The notes beneath the pieces are model-generated. The model had not been told where the DNA came from and ran no database searches. It worked only from the letters and a program-made list of their open reading frames with translations. Positions 28,194 to 37,852 of a stretch of 64,000 nt of DNA are shown here, piece by piece. Position 1 is the first letter of the stretch. Every line of letters starts with the position of its first letter. The DNA lies in the NCBI GenBank assembly GCA_023015825.1, contig JALKAW010000001.1:434001-498000 (forward strand). Direction: 5' to 3'. This DNA comes from Flavobacteriaceae bacterium S0862 (GTDB lineage: Bacteria; Bacteroidota; Bacteroidia; Flavobacteriales; Flavobacteriaceae). Made by a program: the position numbers and the translations under genes.

Positions 28194-29897
28194 ATGAATC
28201 AAAAAACAATTGTACTCGCACTAACAATGCTTTTTTTAGGAAGCGTATTTGCTCAAGAGAAAATAACTATTAAGGTCATTGTGCCAAATAAAATCGATGA
28301 GGTCTTTATTACTGGAAGTCAAGAATCTTTAGGGAACTGGGACCCAAGCGCTGTGAAAATGAATAAAATATCTGATTTCGAGAGAGAAATCACTGCAGAT
28401 ATTTCTTATCCAGCTGAATTTAAATTCACAAAAGAAAAATGCGAAAACAAAGGGATTATTAATAATCTCGATCATAATCCGAATCAAAAATTAACAAATA
28501 ATAATTCAAAAAATATATTTGTTATTAAGGGTTGGGCAAATGATACTAATGCTGAGTCATTAGGACTAGATTACAGCACTAAAAAATTTAAATCCAAATA
28601 TTTAGATGCAGAACGTTTAGTTAAAATTGTTTTACCTGACAACTATCATCCTGCTAAAAAGTACCCTGTTTTTTATGCAACTGATGCTGGATGGAATATA
28701 TTTTCAGTAGCCAAAAATTATATTTCAAATCTATCTCTGGATGAATATAAACTTATACCTGAAAGTATTTTAGTGGGCATTGTTCATGGAAAGACCAATG
28801 ACCGCTTTAATAGGAATGACGATCTAGATGTTTATTACAAAGAAACAGGTAAAAATTTTAAAAACTTCATTTTTGACGAACTCGTCCCATACATCAATAG
28901 TACGTATAGCACCTCGAATTTCAATGTCATGATTGGGCATTCTAATGGAGCTGAGTATAATCATTCCCTTTTACTTGAGGAAAAAAGTCCGTTCAGAGGA
29001 TTTATATCGCTATCAACTAATTTCTATGGCCGTGATGTTAGAAAAGAAATGGGTGGTTTTATAAAAAACTATCAGGGTAATACCTTATATTATTTCGTGG
29101 CTAATGCAACAGCAGATTCGCCTGATAGAATTGAAGCAGGAAATGATTATGAAAAAATTTATCAGGAAAATATGAATTCTAATTTCCAGTTCAAAAAGCA
29201 AACGTATGAGGCCAATCATAATTCAGTTGTACCCCTCGCTTTAATAGATGGGATTCAGTTTATTTTTAAAGATTACAGAAACTTAAAAAACTACAATAAT
29301 TTGGCTTCCTATCGAGACAATTATCTAGACGATATGAAGGCTAATTATGGGATAGAAGAAGAATATTCTGTATTGGATTTAGAGCCTGTATTGATGGACA
29401 TTACTTCTGGTAAGAAAAAAGGAGAATTAGAAGAATATTTAAATTTTGTTGAAGACCACAAATTATGGCAGCTCCCTAAAATGAGAGAGCCTGGAGGTTT
29501 TGATGGCGTAAACAAAGGGAATTTCTACTTCTTTGTAGAAGATTATAAGAAAAGTGCAGAAAGTTACAGACTAGCTTTAGATCAAATACATACGCATACT
29601 CAAACTGCAGCTTATTTTGGGAACTTTGATAAAACTCTTATGGCCTTTAAGAAAATAGAAGATTATGAGGGATTAATGAATCTCTTGTTAGATACCAAGT
29701 CCTATTTAAATTCAAACACAGAACTAACGCCAAAGAGTGTGGGAAACAAGTTGTTGTATTTTAATTTTCAAATTGCTAAACTGGCAAGTGAACAAAATAT
29801 TAACCAAAAAGAAGGTAAAAAAGCACTAGCCTACTGTAAAGATAATTACAAGAAAAATAGAGTCTTTACTGCACAAGAGCTTGAAGATTTGCAATAG
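28194..29897 (+). CDS. Secreted esterase with N-terminal CBM20-like domain
   Basis: This is a periplasmic or extracellular alpha/beta hydrolase of the esterase D type (IroE/Fes-like). The signal peptide is 1-20 (SVFAQ). Residues 21-115 look like a starch-binding (CBM20) or related beta domain (EVFITGSQESLGNWDPSAVKM). The esterase domain (about 125-360) has the nucleophile Ser250 in MIGHSNGAEYN and a His in EANHNSVVPLAL. The last 200 residues are helical and TPR-like. The natural substrate could be a siderophore, an acylated sugar or another ester; the sequence does not decide. It is followed by a strong terminator and the LuxR gene. Confidence 0.82.
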   Translation: MNQKTIVLALTMLFLGSVFAQEKITIKVIVPNKIDEVFITGSQESLGNWDPSAVKMNKISDFEREITADISYPAEFKFTKEKCENKGIINNLDHNPNQKLTNNNSKNIFVIKGWANDTNAESLGLDYSTKKFKSKYLDAERLVKIVLPDNYHPAKKYPVFYATDAGWNIFSVAKNYISNLSLDEYKLIPESILVGIVHGKTNDRFNRNDDLDVYYKETGKNFKNFIFDELVPYINSTYSTSNFNVMIGHSNGAEYNHSLLLEEKSPFRGFISLSTNFYGRDVRKEMGGFIKNYQGNTLYYFVANATADSPDRIEAGNDYEKIYQENMNSNFQFKKQTYEANHNSVVPLALIDGIQFIFKDYRNLKNYNNLASYRDNYLDDMKANYGIEEEYSVLDLEPVLMDITSGKKKGELEEYLNFVEDHKLWQLPKMREPGGFDGVNKGNFYFFVEDYKKSAESYRLALDQIHTHTQTAAYFGNFDKTLMAFKKIEDYEGLMNLLLDTKSYLNSNTELTPKSVGNKLLYFNFQIAKLASEQNINQKEGKKALAYCKDNYKKNRVFTAQELEDLQ

Positions 29898-29971
29898 ATT
29901 TTAGAGATTTTACTTGACTAAAATGGATTGAAAACACCAGCTTTCTAAGTTTAAATAATTAGAAAAAAATG

Positions 29972-30005
29972 AGGCTAATAACTTCTGTTATTAGCCTTAT
30001 TTTTC
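29972..30005 (+). terminator. Terminator after the esterase gene
   Basis: The stem AGGCTAATAA / TTATTAGCCT (29972-29981 with 29988-29997, loop CTTCTG) is followed by TATTTTT. It lies 75 nt after the esterase stop. Confidence 0.85.
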
Positions 30006-30176
30006 GTTTAAACAAGTGCCTATGAAAACTAGATATTTGCGCAAAGTTGTTTTGAATTCTGTTGCGTAGTGTTCAATTTAAGTTCAAACCGACAAATTAT
30101 CATGGTAAAGGTGTAAAATGTTAAAGTTTCACTTTGAGTTTAATAATAAGTGAAATTCTTTACTTTTATCCTTAGT

Positions 30177-31229
30177 ATGAAGCGTAACTTATTCCTTTTC
30201 GGATTTCTATTCTTAGTTCTGAGTAATTTCTGCCATGGGCAGTATTCCATTTCAGGATATCTAGATACGCCTACCAAGAACAAAAGGGTGTATTTAAGCC
30301 TGTTGAGGTATAACGAACAATATATAATCGCTACAGAACAAGTTTTAATGTCTACTTTGACAGACAGTTTAGGTTATTTTTCTTTTGAAGGCAAATTACT
30401 TTCTGATAATCATGCATTATACCGTATTCATGCTAGAGTTGATGAGAGTAAACCCCTATTGCAAATGATAAATCGTGAGGGGTTGAAGAACTTTCACAAT
30501 TTTGTATTTTCTAATATGGATACCATTGTTTTTCAAAAAAACAACAAATTTTGGTTTTCTAGTAATACTAATACGAACCCTATTGATAGAGAATGGCAAG
30601 AATTCAATAGCTATTCAGTTCAATTAAACAGAGAACTCTCATCTGTAACCGATTTTAAACAAAAAAATCAATCGTCTACTCAGATGCTTTCAGAATTGAA
30701 GTCCTATGCGGATATAAACGATGTCCATCCTTTAGTGACTTTAGTTTTGCTTTCAGATGTTGAGGAACGTGTTCTCAAGGATGATCTTAAAAATAACACT
30801 GAGTTTTATGAAATGCTTCAAGATAGTCTTAATGGTTATTATAATAATACTGGTTATGCGAACCAGTTTAACGAATTAATTACTAATTTTTCTAAAACTG
30901 AAACTCAACTAGAATTGAAATTTTATAGACTAATGGCCTACATCCTAGGCGCTATTAGTTTTATTTTATGCATTTGTGTTGTCTTTTTGTTGGTAAAACT
31001 AAAACAAAAAAAGAATGAAGACATGCCACAGGAAAATATCAACTTAACCAATCAAGAAGAACGCATTTCCAAACTAATGATTCAAGATAAAACCAATAAA
31101 GAAATTGCAACAGAACTCTTCATTTCCTTAAGTACTGTAAAAACTCACATCCGAAATATTTACGCTAAGTTAGAAGTGAGTAATAGACAAGAATTTTTAG
31201 ACAAGCTTAAAAATTATTCTAGGGATTAG
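30177..31229 (+). CDS. Membrane-anchored LuxR-type regulator with periplasmic sensor
   Basis: This transcription factor has an extracytoplasmic sensor. The start is taken at ATG 30177 (MKRNLFLFG), which gives a signal peptide ending HGQ, rather than the GTG at 30150. A beta-rich periplasmic domain (ISGYLDTPTKNKRVYL, DSLGYFSFEGKLL) resembles the DUF4369 or carboxypeptidase-regulatory type. One membrane helix follows (about 252-274). The C-terminal LuxR helix-turn-helix (LTNQEERISKLMI...TNKEIATELFISLSTVKTHI) occupies about residues 293-350. There is no receiver domain, so it is not a classic response regulator. Neighbours suggest control of the esterase upstream, but this is inference. A possible weak -7 box (TACTTTTA) lies just before the start. 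Confidence 0.82.
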   Translation: MKRNLFLFGFLFLVLSNFCHGQYSISGYLDTPTKNKRVYLSLLRYNEQYIIATEQVLMSTLTDSLGYFSFEGKLLSDNHALYRIHARVDESKPLLQMINREGLKNFHNFVFSNMDTIVFQKNNKFWFSSNTNTNPIDREWQEFNSYSVQLNRELSSVTDFKQKNQSSTQMLSELKSYADINDVHPLVTLVLLSDVEERVLKDDLKNNTEFYEMLQDSLNGYYNNTGYANQFNELITNFSKTETQLELKFYRLMAYILGAISFILCICVVFLLVKLKQKKNEDMPQENINLTNQEERISKLMIQDKTNKEIATELFISLSTVKTHIRNIYAKLEVSNRQEFLDKLKNYSRD

Positions 31230-31387
31230 TCTCCATTTATGTATACCTCAAGCTTTTTGTCGAACTTGATAGCTCTTTTAAGATCTGCTGGTTGATAATA
31301 TTTTTAGGCATATGCATCGTTTTTAATGACTTATATCAGACGTTAAACGAAGTTAGTTGTTTTTTCGACAAAGTCAATATTATGTGT

Positions 31388-32554
31388 CTATCTAAAATCA
31401 GTAGAACTTAGCTCTGTAATTAAGTTATTCATCATTTCCATACCTTTCACCAATTCATCTTTTGCAATAAATTCATCTGCTCTATGGGCTTGTGCGATGG
31501 AACCAGGACCACATATAACAGCTTGAAAGCCTTCGGCAGCGAATTGTCCAGCTTCAGCGCCATAAGCCACTGTATTCAATTTTGAGTTTCCAGAAACACG
31601 TTTTATTAAATCTACCACATCATCTGTTTCTTTAGTGTCTAAATGAATGACTGGAGGATGGTTTTCTATAGTTTTAATTTTAAAATCTGTAAAAATATGT
31701 CTCAATTCTTGCTCGCGTTCTCTGCAATAGGCTTCAAATTCTGCAACAATGGTGTCTGTTTTATCCATTGGAATAGTGCGTAAATCCCAATAAAAATAAG
31801 CTTTATCTGCAATAACGTTAGGAGCAATGCCACCATTAACTTGACCAACATGAATGGAAGAATGTGGAGGATGAAAGCGTTTGTCCAATCGATTACCTTC
31901 TATGAGGCGATTCATCTTATTTTCTAACCATAAAATGAGTCGCATTGCTTCGTGTATGGCACTTACTTCTTGTTTAATCCTGCTACTATGTCCAGCTGAA
32001 CCATTAACATAAGTTTCCAGAATATAAATTCCTTTTTGACCAACAATAGGTTCCATTAAAGAGGGTTCGCCAATAATTGCATATTTAGGTGTTTCGATAT
32101 AATGTGTTTTTATAGCTTGAGCTAATTCTGGGCCAGCTAAACAGCCTATTTCTTCATCGTAAGAAAAGGCAAAATAAATGGGTTTTTTTAAATCGGCTTT
32201 TACCATATTTGGTAATGCAGCTAAACAACAAGCTACAAAGCCTTTCATGTCGCAAGAACCTCTTCCGTAGAGTTTACCGTCGCCTTTATCTGTGAGTTTA
32301 AAAGGGTCTGTTGTCCATTCCTGACCTTTAACTGGAACTACGTCTGTATGACCAGAAAGAATCACGCCTCCATCAATAGCTGGACCAATTCTGCAATGCA
32401 ATGATGCTTTATTACCTTCTTCATTTGGAACTAAAGTAGTCGTAATACCATAAGATTCTATATACTCTTTAATCCAATGGATGATGCTTAAATTACTTTC
32501 GCCTCCAAGTACTGGAAAGGATAAGAGTTTTGCTAAAATATTTTCTACTGTCAT
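31388..32554 (-). CDS. argE: M20 peptidase, acetylornithine deacetylase type
   Basis: This zinc-dependent M20 amidohydrolase removes acetyl from N-acetylornithine or a similar N-acyl amino acid. The metal ligands are in ILSGHTDVVPV, YGRGSCDMKG, SYDEEIGC and GEPSLMEP, with the catalytic Asp and Glu as in the family. GAEAGQFAAEGF near the end is typical of ArgE. The start is taken at MTVENILAK (32554), 5 nt after the carrier's stop. A longer frame to 32650 runs into the upstream gene and is rejected. No other arginine genes lie in the window. With the YfcC-type carrier upstream, it may instead be a catabolic pair that imports and deacylates a substrate. Confidence 0.85.
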   Translation of the reverse strand: MTVENILAKLLSFPVLGGESNLSIIHWIKEYIESYGITTTLVPNEEGNKASLHCRIGPAIDGGVILSGHTDVVPVKGQEWTTDPFKLTDKGDGKLYGRGSCDMKGFVACCLAALPNMVKADLKKPIYFAFSYDEEIGCLAGPELAQAIKTHYIETPKYAIIGEPSLMEPIVGQKGIYILETYVNGSAGHSSRIKQEVSAIHEAMRLILWLENKMNRLIEGNRLDKRFHPPHSSIHVGQVNGGIAPNVIADKAYFYWDLRTIPMDKTDTIVAEFEAYCREREQELRHIFTDFKIKTIENHPPVIHLDTKETDDVVDLIKRVSGNSKLNTVAYGAEAGQFAAEGFQAVICGPGSIAQAHRADEFIAKDELVKGMEMMNNLITELSSTDFR

Positions 32555-32559
32555 AAGTG

Positions 32560-33963
32560 TTAACTGTAATTTGTTGCTACTGCTATCACAAGTGCCAAAG
32601 ATGCGATTAAAAATAGGGTAATTAAGACTGGAAAAATAAATCGAATCCATCTATCTATTGGTACTCGACACATACTTAACATAGCAATGAGACCTCCTAA
32701 TGTTGGATTGATTAAATTAGATAAGCCATCACCAATTTGAAATGCTAAAATAGTTATTTGTCTTGTTAAACCTAATGATTCTCCTAAGGGAAGCATTACA
32801 GGTAAGGTTGCCAATGCTTGACCACTTCCTGACGGAATAAAAAAGTTGATAACTGTTTGTGAAACGGACATGCTAATTGCTGAAGCATACAATGGTAAAT
32901 CTTGAAGCATCACTGATAAATTATAGGATATGGTGTCGCCAATATTTCCCATTTCCATGAGCACTTTTATTGATGTTGCAAAACCAACCATAAAGGCTCC
33001 AGGAGCAGCAACAGATACAGCTTTTAATACAGTTTCACTCATGGTTGTGGCATCCATTCTAGACACAATACCACACACTAAACCAATCATTAAAAATACA
33101 GCAGATAGCTCGTTGAGATACCATTTTAAGTTGAAAACACCATACAAAATGACAAATAAGCCAATAATAAAAATGGAAATAACTAGCCAGTTATTTCCTG
33201 ATACTTTATAATCTTTAATTGGTTTTGATAGAGACATATTGCTTATATCTAAACCTTTACCTAAGCTTTTTTCAGGGTGTTTTGTTATTTTTTTGAAGTA
33301 CCTCACATTGTAGTATGCCATAATACTTAAGCCAACAAAGCAAAGTATACTTCGCAATAATGCTCCTGAAAACATTGGTAATTCAGCAATTTTATGACCA
33401 GTGCCAACCGTATAAGGATTGATAGGAGAGAGTCCAAACCCAATGGTCATGGCACCAACCGAAATACCTGCAGCCAAAATTAAATCGCCACCAAGGGCCA
33501 AACTCAAGACAGCAGCAATGGGAACCATAGCAATATTATTTTCATAACCAACTGCTACACCTAATAGGCCATAGATAAAGGTCATGATAACGATAATAAG
33601 GTTTTTGTTTTTTAATCCTAAGGATTTAACGAGGGTACCAACCGAATTTTCGACTGCTTTAGATTTTTCCATAAAACCAAACATAATGGCACCTGCGAAC
33701 ACAATAAAAATAATCTCTACAGCTGATTTAAACCCAAGAGGCATAGCTTTAAACATATCCAAAACTCCTATTGGAGTAGAATCAATAACACTATAAGAAT
33801 TTGGTACAACAGTTTTTCTGCCATCCACCAAAATACGTTCATAAGTTCCAGCTGGAAGTATATAAGTAAGAATAGAAACTAAAATGATGATGCCAAACAG
33901 CATGGTAACTGCATGTGGTATACGTTTGTACCATAGTTTACTCTCAATATTAACGTCTCTCAT
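32560..33963 (-). CDS. YfcC-family (DcuC/AbgT-like) carrier
   Basis: This is an inner-membrane secondary carrier of 467 residues with about 12 helices, in the YfcC/DcuC group. That group covers C4-dicarboxylate and possibly arginine-ornithine or peptide substrates. Visible features are HAVTMLFGIIILVSILTYILPAG at the start, the re-entrant-loop-like INFFIPSGSGQALATLPVMLP motif and GDGLSNLINPTLGG near the end. Both of these are typical of the ion transporter superfamily to which AbgT also belongs. It lies directly upstream of the M20 deacetylase, with 5 nt between. The substrate is unknown. Confidence 0.82.
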   Translation of the reverse strand: MRDVNIESKLWYKRIPHAVTMLFGIIILVSILTYILPAGTYERILVDGRKTVVPNSYSVIDSTPIGVLDMFKAMPLGFKSAVEIIFIVFAGAIMFGFMEKSKAVENSVGTLVKSLGLKNKNLIIVIMTFIYGLLGVAVGYENNIAMVPIAAVLSLALGGDLILAAGISVGAMTIGFGLSPINPYTVGTGHKIAELPMFSGALLRSILCFVGLSIMAYYNVRYFKKITKHPEKSLGKGLDISNMSLSKPIKDYKVSGNNWLVISIFIIGLFVILYGVFNLKWYLNELSAVFLMIGLVCGIVSRMDATTMSETVLKAVSVAAPGAFMVGFATSIKVLMEMGNIGDTISYNLSVMLQDLPLYASAISMSVSQTVINFFIPSGSGQALATLPVMLPLGESLGLTRQITILAFQIGDGLSNLINPTLGGLIAMLSMCRVPIDRWIRFIFPVLITLFLIASLALVIAVATNYS

Positions 33964-33998
33964 TTAAAAATAATAAGAGTCTAAGATAGCATTTTCTT

Positions 33999-35231
33999 TT
34001 ACGACCTCAAATTCTTAATACGCTGCAATAACGTTGGATGCGAATAATGCATAAACACATACGCAGGATGAGGTGTTAAATTACTTAAGCTGTTTTTGGA
34101 TAGCTTTTTTAGTGAAGTGATAAGTGGTTCTCCTGCATAGGTGTCTTTGGCATAATTATCAGCTTGATACTCAAACTTTCGAGACATAACATTCATAATT
34201 AAACCAGTAATTTCACTAATTGGGCTATATAATAATCCAAAAGCGATTAATCCAATATGGAAACTCGCTATGTCAACACCTAAAGCATTTGATAACAAAG
34301 GGTTTGAAATTAATAATGACAAAATATACAGTGTTAAACCAGTTAGCAAAATAGATGCAGAAAGATTAAAAATAATATGTTTACGTTTGTAATGACCAAC
34401 TTCGTGAGCCAAAACAGCAACAATTTCTTCGTTGTCTAAATCTTTAATTAGAGTATCATAAAGTGTGACACGTTTTTCACTGCCAAATCCTGAAAAATAG
34501 GCGTTGGCTTTTGTACTTCGTTTAGAACCATCGATTACGAATATTTTATTGAGTTTAAAACCAACAGTTTTTGCATAGTCTGCAATTTTTGTTCTTAATT
34601 CACCCTCTTCTAAAGGTGTTTGTTTATTGAACAATGGTACTATGAGTTTAGAATAGAACATATTCATAAATACAGTAAAAACGGTTACTAAAGCCCAAGC
34701 ATATAACCAAAAATTGCTTCCTGTTGCCTCGTAAAACCATATGATTAATGCCAAAATTCCACCTCCAAGAATAGCAAGCATCAACCATCCTTTTATTTTA
34801 TCGAGAATAAACGTTTTAAGTGTTGTTTTATTAAATCCAAATTTTTCTTCAATTACAAATGTTTTATAGTATGAGAAAGGACTGGTAATTATATCACTTG
34901 CAAGCATGATAATTCCAAAGAAAATAAGCGCAATAACCATACTGTTTTCACTATAACTTCTAGCAATATTGTCGACATATTCAAAACCATCAAAATAGAA
35001 AAATGCCAGCGTAATAACTAAAGAGAAGGTTGAAGTAATGTTTGAAAATCGATGATTGGTTGCTTTGTAATTCTGTGACTTTTTGTATTCTTCCTCATCA
35101 TATACATCTTGTAATTCATTAGGTAATGCATCGTTATAATGTTTGGCGTTTAGCGAGCTTAAAATTTTATCAATTATAAAATTGAGAATGATAATTCCTA
35201 TAATGATATAAAAAAGAGTTGTACTTGTCAT
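33999..35231 (-). CDS. M48 (Ste24-like) membrane metallopeptidase
   Basis: This zinc protease of the CAAX-prenyl-protease/Ste24 type sits in the inner membrane and acts on its cytoplasmic side or within it. The HExxH is in VAVLAHEVGHYKRKH, and the third ligand Glu is in the following EYQADNYA motif. About seven membrane segments frame the catalytic part. The 410-residue length is typical. The start overlaps the stop of the SpoU methyltransferase by one base (TAATG), so the two are coupled. A protein-quality role is likely, but the substrates are unknown. Confidence 0.93.
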   Translation of the reverse strand: MTSTTLFYIIIGIIILNFIIDKILSSLNAKHYNDALPNELQDVYDEEEYKKSQNYKATNHRFSNITSTFSLVITLAFFYFDGFEYVDNIARSYSENSMVIALIFFGIIMLASDIITSPFSYYKTFVIEEKFGFNKTTLKTFILDKIKGWLMLAILGGGILALIIWFYEATGSNFWLYAWALVTVFTVFMNMFYSKLIVPLFNKQTPLEEGELRTKIADYAKTVGFKLNKIFVIDGSKRSTKANAYFSGFGSEKRVTLYDTLIKDLDNEEIVAVLAHEVGHYKRKHIIFNLSASILLTGLTLYILSLLISNPLLSNALGVDIASFHIGLIAFGLLYSPISEITGLIMNVMSRKFEYQADNYAKDTYAGEPLITSLKKLSKNSLSNLTPHPAYVFMHYSHPTLLQRIKNLRS

Positions 35232-36028
35232 TAGTTAAATTGTCTTTGTCGTTTTGCTTCAAAAATTAATATTCCAGCAGCAACAGATACATTCATGGAG
35301 TCAATAACACCTTGCATTGGGATTATGATATTTTGTGTTGCATGTTTTAGCCAATCATTACTTAATCCTGTTGCTTCAGTTCCAACAACTATGGCCGTTG
35401 GTTTTGTGTAGTCTTGTGTATGATAATCAACTGAAGCTTGTAGAGCGGCACAATAGATATTAATAGTGTTTTCTTTTAAATAATTAATTACCTCTTCAGT
35501 TGAGCCTGTTGCAACCTGATTGGTAAATACACAACCAACACTAGAACGAATGATATTTGGATTATACAAATCGGTTTTTGGGTTGGCAATAATCACAGCA
35601 TCAACATTGGCAGCATCGGCAGTACGTAGTAGGGCTCCAATATTACCAGGCTTTTCGGGAGCTTCGGCAACTAAAATCAATGGATTTTTATTTCTAAGAT
35701 TCAATTCGTTTAACACCAAGGGTTTTGCTTTAGCTAAAGCCAATAAGCCTTCTGTAGTTTCGCGATGTGCTAGCTTTTGATAGACTTCTTTAGAGATTTG
35801 TATAATGTTAAGAGGTTTTTTTGTTAAGTTTTTTAGCTTTTCTTCAGAGAAAAGTTTAGGATAAAACAAAAGAGTTTCCAACTCGTAGTTCCCTTTTAAG
35901 GCTAATTTAATTTCACGTTGCCCTTCAATTAAAAATTGTTTAGAACTCTTACGAGTTTTAGATTTTTCTTTAAGCAAAGCTAGATGTTTAACTAGCTGGT
36001 TTTGTAAACTTGAAATTTCTATTATCAC
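35231..36028 (-). CDS. SpoU/TrmH-family RNA 2'-O-methyltransferase
   Basis: This SPOUT-fold methyltransferase transfers a methyl from SAM to a ribose 2'-OH in rRNA or tRNA. The N-terminal substrate-binding part (FLIEGQREIKLALKG) precedes the SpoU core: VAEAPEKPGNIGALLRTADAANVDAVI, NPNIIRSSVGCVFTN, VVGTEATGLSND and IPMQGVIDSMNVSVAAGILIFE. All three SPOUT motifs are present. The ORF starts with GTG at 36028 and reads MIIEISSLQNQL. The target nucleotide cannot be inferred. It lies upstream of the M48 protease and is transcribed from an unknown promoter on the minus strand. Confidence 0.9.
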   Translation of the reverse strand: MIIEISSLQNQLVKHLALLKEKSKTRKSSKQFLIEGQREIKLALKGNYELETLLFYPKLFSEEKLKNLTKKPLNIIQISKEVYQKLAHRETTEGLLALAKAKPLVLNELNLRNKNPLILVAEAPEKPGNIGALLRTADAANVDAVIIANPKTDLYNPNIIRSSVGCVFTNQVATGSTEEVINYLKENTINIYCAALQASVDYHTQDYTKPTAIVVGTEATGLSNDWLKHATQNIIIPMQGVIDSMNVSVAAGILIFEAKRQRQFN

Positions 36029-36177
36029 AGCAACAAAAATAATTGATTTCTTTCAATTTGTTTTAAGTTAATTCATTTATAAATGTCTTTATTAATTTAG
36101 GTGAACTACTATTTTATACTGTCGAATTACAATTACCAATATATATCTTTATACACGTTCTAAGAAAAAACAATGAT

Positions 36178-37791
36178 ATGAAAATAAAACTACTCTTAAT
36201 TATTCTTTTTATTACACTATTTAGTATTAAAAGTTTTGCCCAACCAAGCAACGATTTATGTATTGGATCAATTACTTTACCAGTGAGTGCTTCCTGTTCA
36301 AATATCTTGGTTACATTTGATGGAACTGCAACAGATTCTGGATTATCAGATCCTGGATGTGCTAATTATCTTGGTGGTGATTTGTGGTATGCATTAACAA
36401 TGCCAGCTTCTGGAATTGTTACTATTATAGCATCAATTGATGATGGATCTATTAGTAATATTGGTATGGCAGCTTATATTGGAAGTGACTGTAATACTTT
36501 AACGAAACTCTCCTGCGCTATTGATAATGGTGTTGCTGGTTTTCCTGAAGCTACAATTTCTCAAATGGCAGGAACAACAATTTATATTAGAGTTTGGGAA
36601 GAAGGAAACGACGCTATGGGTACATTTAATTTATGCGTCAGCGAAGTTACTGTAATGCCTCCAGTAAATAATGATTGTTCTGGTGCTGTTAGTTTAACAG
36701 TCGGTGCACCTGATACATGCTCTAACACATTGGTAACTATTGATGGGACAGAAACTGATTCAGGATTTGGAGATCCAGGATGCTCTAGTTATGTAGGTGG
36801 TGATTTATGGTATAAACTTATTGTTCCTGCTTCAGGTTCCGTATCTATTATTACTGAAACTAACGATAGTAGTATTACAGATGGTGGTATGGCTGTTTAC
36901 ACAGGATCAGATTGTAATAACTTAACTTTATATGAATGTGATAGTGATGGTAATACAAATTCATTAGAATATTTTGAAAGAATTAATGTCTATGGACAAA
37001 CTCCTGGAGAAGTCATTTATGTTAGAGTTTGGAGTTATAATAATGCTCAAACAGGAACATTTAACATTTGTACTTTTGAGGTTTCTACTCCTCCAGCTGC
37101 AACTAATGACGATTGTGTTGATGCGATAGAATTAACATTAGGAGTTACGTGTAGTCCTGTTTTAGTAAGCAATTATTTGGCAACAAGTTCTGAAATCGCA
37201 GATCCTACTATAACTGATCCAGGTTGTGCATTTTATAATGGAAATGATGTTTGGTATAAGTTAACTGTTCCTGCATCTGGAAGATTTGAAATAGAAACTT
37301 ATGAAAGTGATAATTCCGTATTAGATGGTGGAATGGCCATTTATTCTGGGACTTGCGACCCTAATAGTTTGGATCTTATTGAATGTAATGATGATGGAGG
37401 AGTTATAACAACACAATTATTTGAGAGAATTGAGCTTTCTGGTAGAACACCTGGAGAAATCTTATTTGTAAGAGTTTGGGCTTTTGGAAATGAAAAGACT
37501 GGGACCTTTAATATATGCGCATTACAATTGGCTCCTTTAGAAACTAAAACTGTAATTGCAGATAATTTTAAGATTTATCCTAATCCAACTAAAGGCAATG
37601 TTTATATTTTACTAAAGACTGGTAACAAGTTCAAAGGTGATGTTAAAGTGTTTGATTTAAGTGGAAAATTAATGATAAGGAGTAATAATTTTGACGGTCA
37701 ATTAGATGTGTCAAAACTCTCAAGAGGAATATATATGATGTCTTTTCTACATGAAGAAAAAACGGTCACAAAAAAACTTGTTATTAAGTAA
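36178..37791 (+). CDS. T9SS-exported protein with three repeated PPC-like domains
   Basis: This secreted protein of 537 residues has a signal peptide (1-22, ending SFAQ) and three repeats of about 145 residues each. The repeats contain the pattern NDxCxxAIxL, DPGCxxYxGGDLWYxLxVPASG, GMAxYxGS and EVIYVRVW, with paired Cys. The fold is probably a beta sandwich of the pre-peptidase C-terminal (PPC) type. The last 70 residues are a T9SS type A sorting domain (FKIYPNPTKGNVY, SRGIYMMSF). No catalytic motif is seen, so it is probably an adhesin or carbohydrate-binding protein. A weak -7 box (TATCTTTA, 36144-36151) lies 26 nt upstream, and a bidirectional terminator follows. Confidence 0.85.
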   Translation: MKIKLLLIILFITLFSIKSFAQPSNDLCIGSITLPVSASCSNILVTFDGTATDSGLSDPGCANYLGGDLWYALTMPASGIVTIIASIDDGSISNIGMAAYIGSDCNTLTKLSCAIDNGVAGFPEATISQMAGTTIYIRVWEEGNDAMGTFNLCVSEVTVMPPVNNDCSGAVSLTVGAPDTCSNTLVTIDGTETDSGFGDPGCSSYVGGDLWYKLIVPASGSVSIITETNDSSITDGGMAVYTGSDCNNLTLYECDSDGNTNSLEYFERINVYGQTPGEVIYVRVWSYNNAQTGTFNICTFEVSTPPAATNDDCVDAIELTLGVTCSPVLVSNYLATSSEIADPTITDPGCAFYNGNDVWYKLTVPASGRFEIETYESDNSVLDGGMAIYSGTCDPNSLDLIECNDDGGVITTQLFERIELSGRTPGEILFVRVWAFGNEKTGTFNICALQLAPLETKTVIADNFKIYPNPTKGNVYILLKTGNKFKGDVKVFDLSGKLMIRSNNFDGQLDVSKLSRGIYMMSFLHEEKTVTKKLVIK

Positions 37792-37802
37792 CCTTAATAA
37801 CT

Positions 37803-37834
37803 AAAAAAAGTGAGCCATATAGCTCACTTTTTTT
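37803..37834. terminator. Bidirectional terminator between convergent genes
   Basis: The stem GTGAGC / GCTCAC (37810-37815 with 37822-37827) has an A7 run before it and a T7 run after it. It serves both the T9SS repeat protein (plus) and the amidohydrolase pair (minus). Confidence 0.85.
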
Positions 37835-37852
37835 AGTTATAATATTTTATAA

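Noticed and set aside
31388-32650. Longer M20 peptidase start at 32650
   Set aside because: It would overlap the carrier gene by about 90 nt and adds a non-conserved N-terminus; ATG 32554 fits the family.
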